A stretch of 63,132 nucleotides of DNA from Candidatus Cloacimonetes bacterium HGW-Cloacimonetes-3 (GTDB lineage: Bacteria; Cloacimonadota; Cloacimonadia; Cloacimonadales; Cloacimonadaceae): contig PHBO01000012.1 in assembly GCA_002840645.1 (NCBI GenBank), positions 1 through 63,132 on the forward strand. The letters run 5' to 3'. A program made the position numbers and the translations under genes. This document shows, piece by piece, positions 35,480 through 43,735 of the stretch. The notes under the pieces are model-generated. The model was not told the DNA's origin. It made no database searches and worked only from the letters and a program-made list of their open reading frames with translations. Position 1 is the first letter of the stretch, and every line of letters begins with the position of its first letter.

Positions 35480-35913
35480 ATGAAATTTATCGCTGATCTG
35501 ATACAAAACTTGTTCGTTCATGAATTAACTAACTTGCTTAATGGAAGAGGTGTTGTTAAAGATGTGATGGACTCTTTATCCCCCACCAAGAATACTAACA
35601 CCGTTGTAACAAACCCTGAAGGTCGAATAAGTCAGTCATATAACAAAGCAAATGAGAATTCAAATACGAAGTAGATACTAAAAAGCTCGAATGGGAAGAT
35701 GACACAACTGAAGACTTGATCATCCTGGATACTTTGGAACACAAGCGAAATAGTTACATCTTATTGGCTCCTCAGGAAAGCACTGAATACTTCATCTACT
35801 GGTTTAAGGACAATGGCGAAAACGTTGAATTCTTATCAATCTATGATAGTAATGAGTTTGAATAAGTCAGCAAGATATTCGAAGCCAAATTCGCTGAATG
35901 GCTTGGAGATTAG
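35480..35913 (+). pseudogene. Frameshifted paralogue of the 37014 DUF1292-like gene
   Basis: An open start (MKFIADLIQNLFVHELTNLL) runs to a stop at 35672-35674. A one-base frame change at about 35670 restores VDTKKLEWEDDTTEDLIILD. The text then continues to an in-frame TAA at 35863-35865 and beyond (VSKIFEAKFAEWLGD) to 35913. The reconstructed product aligns end to end with the intact 141-residue protein at 37014-37439 (LEWEDGTTEGFLILD, EYFIYAFEEEGDNIEF, VSKIFKARL). Two lesions make it a pseudogene. It is on the opposite strand to its paralogue. Confidence 0.8.
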
Positions 35914-35965
35914 ATTCTTATAGTGATCTACACTTTGTGTTTTATGAATTTGTCAGGAGTAGCTT

Positions 35966-36427
35966 ATGCTTGATTTTCCAGATTTATCTTATAATACGTT
36001 CCTCGATATACCAGTCGAATATTATGACAAATTTGATGTTATCCTTATTGACTATGATAACACCTTAGCTCCATGGCATGGTGAAGTTGGAGATAATTAC
36101 TTGAATAGATTATCGGCGATAAAATCAAAATTCCTTGTCGTAAGCAATGGTAACCCAGAACGAATAGCAAAGTCATTTAGTAAGACAAGTATCGAAGTTT
36201 ATGGATGGTGCTTAAAGCCATTAACATATCGAATTAGAAGGATACTTAAAAAACATTCCGTTAATCCAAGTAATTGTATATTTATTGGTGATAACTTAAT
36301 TACCGATATATGGACTGGCCACAAACTTGGGTGTTTCACCATTAAAGTAGATCCGATATCAAATAAGGAACACCCAGCCACATTATTTTGGCGCTTAATC
36401 GAATATTTTCTAACACACTGTCCCTAA
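35966..36427 (+). CDS. YqeG-like HAD-superfamily phosphatase
   Basis: This 153-residue cytosolic protein is of the YqeG/HAD-IIIA type. Motif I is IDYDNTLAPW (Asp31 and Asp33 by position in DxDNT), motif II is VVSNG, motif III lies around the lysine of LKPLTYRI, and the closing acidic motif is FIGDNLITDI. The length is close to the family's ~170. AGGAG lies upstream of ATG 35966. It is the only intact plus-strand gene in the island. HAD phosphatases have been described in Ter gene neighbourhoods, so a link with the TerD cluster is possible but not shown. Confidence 0.85.
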   Translation: MLDFPDLSYNTFLDIPVEYYDKFDVILIDYDNTLAPWHGEVGDNYLNRLSAIKSKFLVVSNGNPERIAKSFSKTSIEVYGWCLKPLTYRIRRILKKHSVNPSNCIFIGDNLITDIWTGHKLGCFTIKVDPISNKEHPATLFWRLIEYFLTHCP

Positions 36428-36496
36428 AGCAATCACAGCCATGTCACTAATCGATTACGAGTACTAAATGATGTAGTAGTTTCCTACAATGCAGTG

Positions 36497-36880
36497 TTAT
36501 ATGATTTGCTTGATTTTATTGACGATATCTCCAATTTTCCCTAACCGTGAATTTGTCGGATTTAGCACCATAAAAATTGCGTCCCACTCATTATCAGTGA
36601 GCATCCAAGAGATTTCCTTGAAATGTGCCTTTTTCCCAGCATAACGGATAGTTATCGCACGGTGGTCGTATTGATCAGTTTCATATGTAGATTCTACCTC
36701 ACTAAGTGGCGCTTCAAAATAATCACCATTTTTGCACAATATAGACAGAACGCTATTTGTAACACGAAACTCCTCTAATAGCCAGCTTCTAGGCATTATC
36801 CAATATATTTGAGCGATTTTTTGCAAGATATTCAATTGCTTTGTTTTAAACGAGATGTTTGTCGCGTTGGAATCATTCAT
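36497..36880 (-). CDS. Hypothetical 127-residue protein
   Basis: This soluble protein has no signal peptide. The N-terminal 35 residues are helical; then comes a beta-rich segment (VLSILCKNGDYFEAPLSEVESTY, RAITIRYAGKKAHFKEI) resembling a PH-like or small barrel fold. A C-terminal helix ends NKIKQII. The start is preceded by AGGAGGTCATC. It lies in the short series of small minus-strand genes beyond the TerD cluster. I do not recognise a family. Confidence 0.6.
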   Translation of the reverse strand: MNDSNATNISFKTKQLNILQKIAQIYWIMPRSWLLEEFRVTNSVLSILCKNGDYFEAPLSEVESTYETDQYDHRAITIRYAGKKAHFKEISWMLTDNEWDAIFMVLNPTNSRLGKIGDIVNKIKQII

Positions 36881-37013
36881 GATGACCTCCTATTTTGATT
36901 ACTAACTTATTAGTCTAAGCCTAACTAGATTTAGTCTAATTCATATAATTAGAAGTAAAACTCTAAAAACCGGCTTAATTCTAACAGCATGATTACTCAG
37001 GGTCTTCGTCAAA

Positions 37014-37439
37014 CTATGCTTCAAGCCTAGCTTTAAATATCTTGCTCACTATTTCATATTCAATATCATCTACAGAGAAGAATTCTATGTTATCACCTTC
37101 TTCTTCAAAAGCATAGATAAAGTACTCATTACTTCCCCGAGGAGCCAAGGCAGCGTAATATAGGCAGTTGTGTTTCACCGCGTCAAGGATCAAAAAGCCT
37201 TCAGTGGTGCCATCTTCCCATTCGAGCGTTATAGTATCATCTTCGTAGTTTGAATTCTCAGTTGCTATGTTGTCTTTCTGATTTTTTTGTCCATCATTAT
37301 TTGTGATGGTAGAATTGTTACACTTAGTTGTGGAATTGGCGTCGCATATCTCCTTGGAAACAAACTCACCAATTTTTTGAATTCCTATTTTAACTCCTTC
37401 TTGAATCAACTCATTGACTAACCTAGCAATAAAATCCAT
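37014..37439 (-). CDS. DUF1292-like small protein, intact member of a duplicated pair
   Basis: This is a 141-residue protein. An amphipathic N-terminus (MDFIARLVNELIQEGVKIGI) and an Asn/Thr-rich linker lead to a C-terminal ~70-residue beta domain. The pattern is LEWEDGTTEGFLILDAV, YYAALAPRG, EYFIYAF, NIEFFSVDDIEYEIVSKIF. This pattern is that of DUF1292 (YrzB-like) proteins. A decayed copy sits at 35480-35913. Function unknown. TAGGAG lies upstream of ATG 37439. Confidence 0.7.
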   Translation of the reverse strand: MDFIARLVNELIQEGVKIGIQKIGEFVSKEICDANSTTKCNNSTITNNDGQKNQKDNIATENSNYEDDTITLEWEDGTTEGFLILDAVKHNCLYYAALAPRGSNEYFIYAFEEEGDNIEFFSVDDIEYEIVSKIFKARLEA

Positions 37440-37652
37440 TATTAACTCCTATTATCAATGGATTTTACATATTAAAGTAATTGGCAAAAAAGGCAGCACA
37501 CACAAACAGCCCCTTACTTTTTCCTTTTGGTTCTATTGGCTCTGTAACAGGAAATAAAGTCTGAGCAGTTGCTTGCATTGCAAACTTTTCTTTAAATCCA
37601 AGCCTTGCTTTCTCTTATCTAAATCCAATCCCATGCTTCCTCCCTATTTGTA

Positions 37653-38267
37653 CTATCGACTGTATTTTCTTAATACATCCACTAAACCATTAGCAGATTT
37701 GCCCTCATCGATTCCTTGTCCTATGGTCTGGAAACTCCACCCGTCGCCATCTCTGGTGAGACTTGCCATTTCCATGGCTGGTGGAGGTACAATGACTTCT
37801 CTCAGATCATAACTACACAGCAGCTGGGACCCATTCGGGACTTCACTGTACAGTTTTACATTCGCACTTACCTCGATTGGATCAAAACCCTTGTTTGGAT
37901 TGCATAAAAACAGGGTTAATACGGCTAAAATCGTATGAGTCTTGACTGACACTCTGCTAAGATCTATGAGAATGATTTCATCACATTCATCTCCATCATG
38001 GCACTCAGACACACCCTCATGATTATCCCCGGTATGCTTTATTGCCCCATCGTTTGATTCTCTTTTATTGTAGAAGACAAGTGAGTCATCTGCCCACATC
38101 ATTCCGTCATTTCCCAAGAGTACAATTGAACCATCCCAGTCAACTTCAATATCGGGCTTAAAGTCCCAAGATATGTCAAGCCGGACTTTCTGCATTGGTT
38201 CTCCCTTGTTTATAAGTCTCAGCTCGTCGGCAGTGAGCTTCTCACCTCTGTTTAATGCGATAGACAT
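37653..38267 (-). CDS. TerD-family protein, divergent
   Basis: This 204-residue member of the TerD family has the calcium-binding core in altered form. VDWDGSIVLLGNDG replaces DYDLDASAFLL..., and IKHTGDN precedes an acidic ECHDGDECDEIILIDL in place of SGDDRTG. The final strands VYxx/LCSYDLREVIVPPPAMEMASLTRDGDGW follow the family pattern. It is the most 3' Ter gene of the cluster and the most divergent of the four TerD copies. TerD proteins bind calcium and are linked to chemical stress and phage resistance. Confidence 0.8.
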   Translation of the reverse strand: MSIALNRGEKLTADELRLINKGEPMQKVRLDISWDFKPDIEVDWDGSIVLLGNDGMMWADDSLVFYNKRESNDGAIKHTGDNHEGVSECHDGDECDEIILIDLSRVSVKTHTILAVLTLFLCNPNKGFDPIEVSANVKLYSEVPNGSQLLCSYDLREVIVPPPAMEMASLTRDGDGWSFQTIGQGIDEGKSANGLVDVLRKYSR

Positions 38268-38430
38268 GATTTACTCTCTTTGTTATACTGACAACTCTGC
38301 ATAAATTCACAAATGATTGTATATATGCATTTTAGTCGTTTTGTACTTGAACATTACTCGTACAACTTAAGGGCTGTTGAATGATTGGATGTGAATCTTA
38401 ACATATATAGTAAAGCCAATTCTATGTATG

Positions 38431-38634
38431 TTATATAGAGAAAATTCCGATTATAACAAACGATATAGAGATAAAAATAAATATTGTGATTAAACAACCA
38501 CCACCTGATACAATCCTTCCAATTTTCTGCTGTCGCCCTGACTTAGTAAGAGGAATACCAATTTTTCTACTAATCCTGGCCTTTGCAGCGGATACTCCGA
38601 GCAACCTACTCCAAGAAAAACCACCTTTGTTCAT
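38431..38634 (-). CDS. Small single-pass membrane protein in the Ter cluster
   Basis: This is a 67-residue protein starting at ATG 38634, chosen because GAGGAG lies 9 bases upstream (an earlier GTG at 38655 would include that site). The N-terminal part is basic and conserved-looking (FSWSRLLGVSAAKARISRKIGIP, TKSGRQQKIGRIVSGGG). A C-terminal transmembrane helix follows (CLITIFIFISISFVIIGIFSI). It would sit in the inner membrane with a cytoplasmic basic domain. No known family comes to mind. Its place between TerD and vWA genes suggests a membrane anchor for the system. Confidence 0.65.
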   Translation of the reverse strand: MNKGGFSWSRLLGVSAAKARISRKIGIPLTKSGRQQKIGRIVSGGGCLITIFIFISISFVIIGIFSI

Positions 38635-38742
38635 ATTATCATTCTCCTCAACCACTTTTGCTGGTTGCGCATTATTATCGTTATGCCATTCAACTAATCT
38701 GGATTCAGTTTATACTCTAAAATATAAATATGAAACAACACT

Positions 38743-39366
38743 TCACACAATCACTATTTCTTCTGGAATGGGAACCAGGCCTGATTCCGGTTGACGATTC
38801 GCTATGCTATCTACGCTCACTTGAATTGATTGTGATACCCATTTGAAGTACTCAATAAGTCCATTTGTATCACCCGATTCGATAAGAATAGCTGTATGTC
38901 CAACGCGTGCAAGTGTATCTCTAGTTACATTGTGACCCAATCCGCAAGCTATTACATTTGCTACTCCATCAGTTTTCAATGCGTCAGCGGCAATTTTCCA
39001 GCCATCGGTTGGGTGACCATCTGTCAATATAAAAACCAGTGGTTTATAATCCCCTCTCACTTCTTGTGTTGATCTGACAAAATTAGACTCCGTCTCTAAC
39101 TTAACTAATTTCAAAGCCGCCCCCAATGAAGTGCGCCCATGGACAGACAATTCCGGTAGTCTTACTTGTAAAATCTCTGTAAGGGGGACAACAGTTTTCG
39201 CCTCGGTACCAAATTCCATTAACGATAACCAAACAGTTTCCAGAGCCATCGGGTTGCTTCTTAGGTCTTTTATCAATGATTGAAGGCATTGATTAATAAC
39301 CTTTATCGGTTCACCCCTCATTGAGCCAGAAATATCTATGACCAGGTAAACTGCTAGTTTTCGCAT
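38743..39366 (-). CDS. TerY-like vWA protein (copy 1)
   Basis: This 207-residue stand-alone von Willebrand A domain starts at ATG 39366 (GGAG upstream). MIDAS metal-site motifs are complete: DISGSMRGEPI near residue 11, a Thr in GRTSLGAAL near 86, and LTDGHPTD near 124. It ends in SGLVPIPEEIVIV, a short tail shared in character with the other copies. TerY proteins act as scaffolds that bind partners through the metal site. It is one of five vWA genes in this cluster. Confidence 0.88.
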   Translation of the reverse strand: MRKLAVYLVIDISGSMRGEPIKVINQCLQSLIKDLRSNPMALETVWLSLMEFGTEAKTVVPLTEILQVRLPELSVHGRTSLGAALKLVKLETESNFVRSTQEVRGDYKPLVFILTDGHPTDGWKIAADALKTDGVANVIACGLGHNVTRDTLARVGHTAILIESGDTNGLIEYFKWVSQSIQVSVDSIANRQPESGLVPIPEEIVIV

Positions 39367-39451
39367 TTTAATCTCCACTCATAATGATAGTAGGTTGTTT
39401 CTTATATTCAAAAATCTGAGAGTTAACTACCTTGCAATAAACCAAATACTC

Positions 39452-40873
39452 TCATCTTCTTTTTCCAAAATACTCATAATTGACTAACCATGCTGCGGCG
39501 TTTTTAACATATCTTCCTGTTCCTGCTGTATCCCAGTTGCAGTATAGTTTAGTAAAACCTCCGTCAAGGATAGCCCTTTTATTGTTGTTGTCATATACTA
39601 CAATTGCCGGATGCCCCTCAGAGCTATATAGTATTGTGGTGAACAAGTTGTGGTGTGGGAATTGGGCAATAGTGATTCCTTCATACAAGAAATCTATTCC
39701 AAAGGTAACGGCATGCTCTATGAAGCCTCCTGCTTTGGAAGAATCCTTTTTAGTCAGTATTTTATTTCCCATTTCACAACCTGACATATCAATGCCAAAG
39801 AGTTTTCTGGAGATTGCATCTGCGTCTGCGTGAAATGGATCATTATCTCCCCACAGGTATAATCCCTTTCCAGAATTATAAAAATCGCAGATGATATCAA
39901 TATGCTGCTGAGATAGTTTTGGGTAAGTGTCGGATATCAACCATAATTGACAACACGTTTCCAGAACATGTTTCAGTTCTGATGAAGAAGGTGGATTATC
40001 CGCCCATCGATGGATAGAAAACCCTTTTTCATGCAATGCCCTTTCAGGGGCCTTAAAATCAAAACCTTCACCTGTATAGAGGTGTAATATGGCAATCTGG
40101 TAGCCCTCGAAAGCCCCGTCTTTAGCCAGGTCAAAGTCGCTGCCTTCGATGTTCCCAAACTTGTCCTTGTTCAAAGCCCGCTGTCGGTCAAATGTGTTAT
40201 AGGGATTCAGTGATTGTTCGTTGCCTTTTCGCAGCTCTGTTGCCTTCTTTATATCGGCGGGAAGTTGGGGTAGTTCGTCTAGTGATCCCACCTCCTTCTT
40301 CTGCTCGATTTTCTGACTGCTGGTGCTAATACTGGCTGAAACCCACTGAAAGAAAGACTGGGCAGTTGCCTTGTCTAGTTTGTTCAGCTCCAACACATTG
40401 TCCGTGATGGATTTCAAGACGATAGTGTTGGCGTCAGATCCGGCAGCGCAGGCCACTATGATTCCGGTTGTGGTATTCTTGAGGGCTTTGATTGCGCTTT
40501 CAAACTCATCCGTGGGTTCGCCATCTGTTAGCAGGAACACAATAGGTTTCCAATCTCCTTTGGATTCTAAAGTCGTTTTTACAACTTCCTTGTTGATTTT
40601 GTCCACAAGAATCTTGATTGCGTGTCCCATTGATGTTCCTACACCCTCGGCTTTCAATGCAGGGGCCTGGAATTTAACCAGCTCAGTAAGGGGTAAGATT
40701 TGCTGGGCAGTTGGACCGAAGGTGATAATACTTAGATATGCAGTTTCAAGAGCATAGGGGTTTTGGCGTAAGGTAGATACAAGAATCTGTAATCCGTCCT
40801 GAAGTGCTTGGATCGGCTCACCACGCATAGACCCCGAGACATCCAGCAAGAGGTAAATTGGGAGTCTTCTCAT
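39452..40873 (-). CDS. vWA domain fused to a glutamine-amidotransferase-like domain
   Basis: This is a 473-residue two-domain protein. Residues 1-195 are a TerY-like vWA domain (DVSGSMRGEPIQ, GVGTSMGHA, LTDGEPTDEF). After a linker, residues about 245-470 form a Rossmann-like domain of the class I GATase/ThuA type. It shows YQIAILHLYTGEGFDF, CCQLWLISDTYPKLS, ICDFYNSGKGLYLWGDND, HPAIVVYDNNNKRAILDGGF and a final VKNAAAWLVNYE. The nucleophile-elbow position reads LYLWGDN with no cysteine, so it is probably a non-catalytic or ligand-binding version. It lies between the small gene at 40894 and vWA copy 1. Confidence 0.82.
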   Translation of the reverse strand: MRRLPIYLLLDVSGSMRGEPIQALQDGLQILVSTLRQNPYALETAYLSIITFGPTAQQILPLTELVKFQAPALKAEGVGTSMGHAIKILVDKINKEVVKTTLESKGDWKPIVFLLTDGEPTDEFESAIKALKNTTTGIIVACAAGSDANTIVLKSITDNVLELNKLDKATAQSFFQWVSASISTSSQKIEQKKEVGSLDELPQLPADIKKATELRKGNEQSLNPYNTFDRQRALNKDKFGNIEGSDFDLAKDGAFEGYQIAILHLYTGEGFDFKAPERALHEKGFSIHRWADNPPSSSELKHVLETCCQLWLISDTYPKLSQQHIDIICDFYNSGKGLYLWGDNDPFHADADAISRKLFGIDMSGCEMGNKILTKKDSSKAGGFIEHAVTFGIDFLYEGITIAQFPHHNLFTTILYSSEGHPAIVVYDNNNKRAILDGGFTKLYCNWDTAGTGRYVKNAAAWLVNYEYFGKRR

Positions 40874-40893
40874 AATAACCTCACTTTCCGTGA

Positions 40894-41070
40894 TTATTTG
40901 TTATACAGCCAAGCTTCTGCCATTCGCATTGCGTCGGACGCTGATGAGGCTTTGCCCACCCTTGTCCAGCCGCCCCAGTTCACGTAAACTTCCTTGGAAT
41001 AGGAATCCCATTTCACATCGTAATCTTTACGGCTACCAGACTTCACTTTACCAATTATTGTGGAAGACAT
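40894..41070 (-). CDS. 58-residue Trp-rich small protein
   Basis: This small gene has AAGGAG 7 bases before ATG 41070. The product reads SSTIIGKVKSGSRKDYDVKW, then YSKEVYVNWGGWTRVGKASS and SDAMRMAEAWLYNK. The predicted form is three beta strands plus a C-terminal helix, with no signal peptide. It lies 20 bases upstream of the vWA-GATase gene in the same direction, so it is probably cotranscribed. The regular strand-helix pattern and ribosome-binding site argue that it is real. Function unknown. Confidence 0.7.
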   Translation of the reverse strand: MSSTIIGKVKSGSRKDYDVKWDSYSKEVYVNWGGWTRVGKASSASDAMRMAEAWLYNK

Positions 41071-41186
41071 TTTTTACTCCTTTATAAGAAAGACATTTAT
41101 CAATGTTTAGCGAATATAAGCTACCACAATGCAACCAATGGATTTGCATCATACTCCAGGCATATTTCGAAAGATAGACCATATCT

Positions 41187-42191
41187 CTAACCTATTGTCT
41201 GATCTGTAGAAAATGAACCTACTGAATAATCAAGTGTCAGACCGCATGTAGGGCATGTGTTTCTCAGCTGATCATCTGGTATGCAAAGCAATGCTCCACA
41301 AGCACACTTACCCCATATAGTGTTTCCACAATAGGGACAAGATGAGTCACCAAGGAGTTCTTCGACTGGTATAGGTGGCATTTTTTTGCTTTGTTCGCTT
41401 GTGAATTCCTTGTTTAAGGGATGAGATGACACGAAACCATAGTTTTGCCCATCAATCAACCTATATCGCATTAAATACGGTCGTTTGTTTTTTTGGCATT
41501 TACACGGGATGAAGACTTGCCGCTGTTTCCCCTTGGGAATTTCTCTGACCTCTTCCACTTTCTCAAGCACTTCCGGTGCTAGATCAGTCAGATTCACGTT
41601 ATTATCGTATTTATCTCCAGATCCAATACTTGAACCTACAGACTGAATAGATGCTGAAATACAAACAAAAAGCTTGGTAAAAGTATCTACGGTCGTTTGC
41701 TCCATTAAATATGTGTTATCCGTTAACTGTTTAAGAACAGACAGATCAACGTCATCACCACAACCTATGGCATAGACCATCGCACTGGGGTGGTTCTTCC
41801 GGAGACTCGCAGCTTCATTTTCCCAATTGTCTGTGGGTTGACCATCCGTGAGGATGAAGACAATCGGCTTATAGTCCCCTTTTTGTTCGGATGTGGTTTT
41901 TACCACTTCTCTGGACAAACAATCATTTAACAATCTAAGTCCAGCACCAAGTGACGTTCCTGGTGATACCTCAAGATCCGGTACCACAAAAGTAAAAACA
42001 TCTTTTAAAGAACACAGTTGCTGGGCTTTGTCGGCAAAAGTAATGATGCTAATATACGTAATCTCAAGCGAATATGGGTTTTGTCTTAATGCTGACATCA
42101 TTGCCTTGATGCCAGCATGAACTGAATCTAATGCAATTCCAATCATCGATTCTGATGTGTCAATCAATAGATAGACTGGTAAACGTCTCAT
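41187..42191 (-). CDS. terY: TerY protein with C-terminal zinc ribbon (TerY-P triad)
   Basis: This is a 334-residue protein. Its vWA domain (residues 1-190) has DTSESMIG, PGTSLGAG and LTDGQPTDNW. It then has a TerY-C-type metal-binding module (about 225-325) with CKCQKNK, SSCPYCGNTIWGKCACGALLC and TCPTCG. This vWA + zinc-ribbon form is the partner of a kinase and a PP2C phosphatase in the TerY-P triad. Here those two genes are directly upstream (15 and 11 base gaps). GGAGG precedes the ATG. Likely role: a phosphorylation-regulated scaffold. Confidence 0.9.
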   Translation of the reverse strand: MRRLPVYLLIDTSESMIGIALDSVHAGIKAMMSALRQNPYSLEITYISIITFADKAQQLCSLKDVFTFVVPDLEVSPGTSLGAGLRLLNDCLSREVVKTTSEQKGDYKPIVFILTDGQPTDNWENEAASLRKNHPSAMVYAIGCGDDVDLSVLKQLTDNTYLMEQTTVDTFTKLFVCISASIQSVGSSIGSGDKYDNNVNLTDLAPEVLEKVEEVREIPKGKQRQVFIPCKCQKNKRPYLMRYRLIDGQNYGFVSSHPLNKEFTSEQSKKMPPIPVEELLGDSSCPYCGNTIWGKCACGALLCIPDDQLRNTCPTCGLTLDYSVGSFSTDQTIG

Positions 42192-42206
42192 TTCATTACC
42201 TCCTCA

Positions 42207-43724
42207 TCAATTCTGTACCAATTGAACTTGAATCAGCCTTCCCCCTTCATCCTCAGACAATAGAATCTGACGTCCTTCAGTCAATTGTATATGTTCGTTA
42301 GGTTTTATGATCTTTTTATTGTCCGTGATATCTATCATTTTTGGAATAGATTGATTAACCAGATACCAAAAATTGTTGTGAAACTGAAAATAGGCTACGG
42401 CCTTTTTCTGATCAGGTTTCAGTTTCTCATTGGGGAAGACATTCCTATTGACGTGCCAAGGATAAATCCTAGTTCCATTGAACACCATTAAGCGATGATT
42501 GTCCAGTTTGAATGAAGACCCCCGTTTTGAATAGAAGTTTAGAACAGGCATCATCCCCTTATAAACGGTATTACAAAACGGGCAAATTGGTTTGGTGGTA
42601 TTGTCGAATACAAACCACTTCTGTTCACATTTTGGGTTTTGGCAGGGTTGTAGCAAGTCAATGGTTCGCACGATCGCGTCTTCCCAATCATTAGCGGATG
42701 GTCTTGCAGACGGATTATGCAAACCATCCATGAATGCTTGCCTGACAAGTTGACTAATATATGGTCCCAATATTGTATACGGTCGTTTATCAAGATCCAT
42801 CCAGGGTGCAATATACGGGTAACGATTTGCTGGCTCGTTTTTTTTAACCCATTTAATGTCATAGCGGTTACTTGTATCCTTGTTGCTTTCAACAAAAAGA
42901 GCTTTTTCCCCCATAGCTAGCTCTTCATCTCTGTTTTCATCATTCATATCATGGACCTTCTTACCCCTCAGCGGATGCCTGCAGAGCAAATACATATATA
43001 TCAGGACAGCTAAGGCATGCATGTCCGTCTCTCTCTTTGGAATCTTCTTTGACTTGTCACTGATCTTGAGTTTAAGAGTCTGCATGACTTCAGGAGCAAT
43101 GAAGTCCGGGGTACCGACCACATCGGGAGGAAACTTGCCAGGTACGACTAAACCGTCAATGTCAATTATACATGCTTTCACAGATACAGGATCAATCAAG
43201 ATATTTTTGTATGAGAGGTCAGAATGTGATAACCCCGCTGCGTGCATTCTGCGGATAGCCCGTGATATCAGCAGGCAGATATTGAGATAGCTTCGCCAAT
43301 CACCAATTTCACGTTTATCGAGATTACAATATCTATGCCAAGGATTAGCGAACCATTTTCCCTCTTTTTCCCTTCCTTTAATATCTATTACTGGTGTACT
43401 CGATCCATGTGTAAAGAAAAACTCTTGAGCATATGTTGGAACTAAAACCCCAGTTTTCCCATTATACTCAACTATCTTCTCTGGCCAACAGAAGAGATTC
43501 TTCCAATACTCTCCGCCATCTTGTGAAAATATACTATCTCGATACTTTCCTACTATGTGCTCTAATCTTTCTTTACCATACACGTCAAGTTTATTGCGAA
43601 AGAAGCCAACGACATGGCGTCTATCCTCAGTAAAATATACATCTTTTACCCCTCCCTGTCCTATCATCTTATCATCAAAGGTAATTTGTGTACCATCTGT
43701 TGCTTTGATTTTAACTAAGGCCAT
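42207..43724 (-). CDS. TerY-P-type Ser/Thr protein kinase with zinc ribbon and FHA-like tail
   Basis: This is a 505-residue kinase. The lobe signatures are GQGGVKDVYF (glycine loop, about 23-32), HSDLSYKNILID (catalytic loop) and CIIDIDGL (metal-binding Asp in place of DFG). GTPDFIAPEVM forms the P+1 region and DMHALAVLIYMYLLCRHP follows. After the kinase domain come a CxxxxC...CPFC knuckle (PCQNPKCEQKW, PICPFCN, about 358-385) and a ~110-residue beta-rich domain of FHA-like pattern (YFQFHNNFWYLVNQ, IKPNEHIQLTEGRQILLS). It would phosphorylate TerY or partner proteins. It is sandwiched between terY and the phosphatase gene. Confidence 0.9.
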   Translation of the reverse strand: MALVKIKATDGTQITFDDKMIGQGGVKDVYFTEDRRHVVGFFRNKLDVYGKERLEHIVGKYRDSIFSQDGGEYWKNLFCWPEKIVEYNGKTGVLVPTYAQEFFFTHGSSTPVIDIKGREKEGKWFANPWHRYCNLDKREIGDWRSYLNICLLISRAIRRMHAAGLSHSDLSYKNILIDPVSVKACIIDIDGLVVPGKFPPDVVGTPDFIAPEVMQTLKLKISDKSKKIPKRETDMHALAVLIYMYLLCRHPLRGKKVHDMNDENRDEELAMGEKALFVESNKDTSNRYDIKWVKKNEPANRYPYIAPWMDLDKRPYTILGPYISQLVRQAFMDGLHNPSARPSANDWEDAIVRTIDLLQPCQNPKCEQKWFVFDNTTKPICPFCNTVYKGMMPVLNFYSKRGSSFKLDNHRLMVFNGTRIYPWHVNRNVFPNEKLKPDQKKAVAYFQFHNNFWYLVNQSIPKMIDITDNKKIIKPNEHIQLTEGRQILLSEDEGGRLIQVQLVQN

Positions 43725-43735
43725 GACATCTCCTA

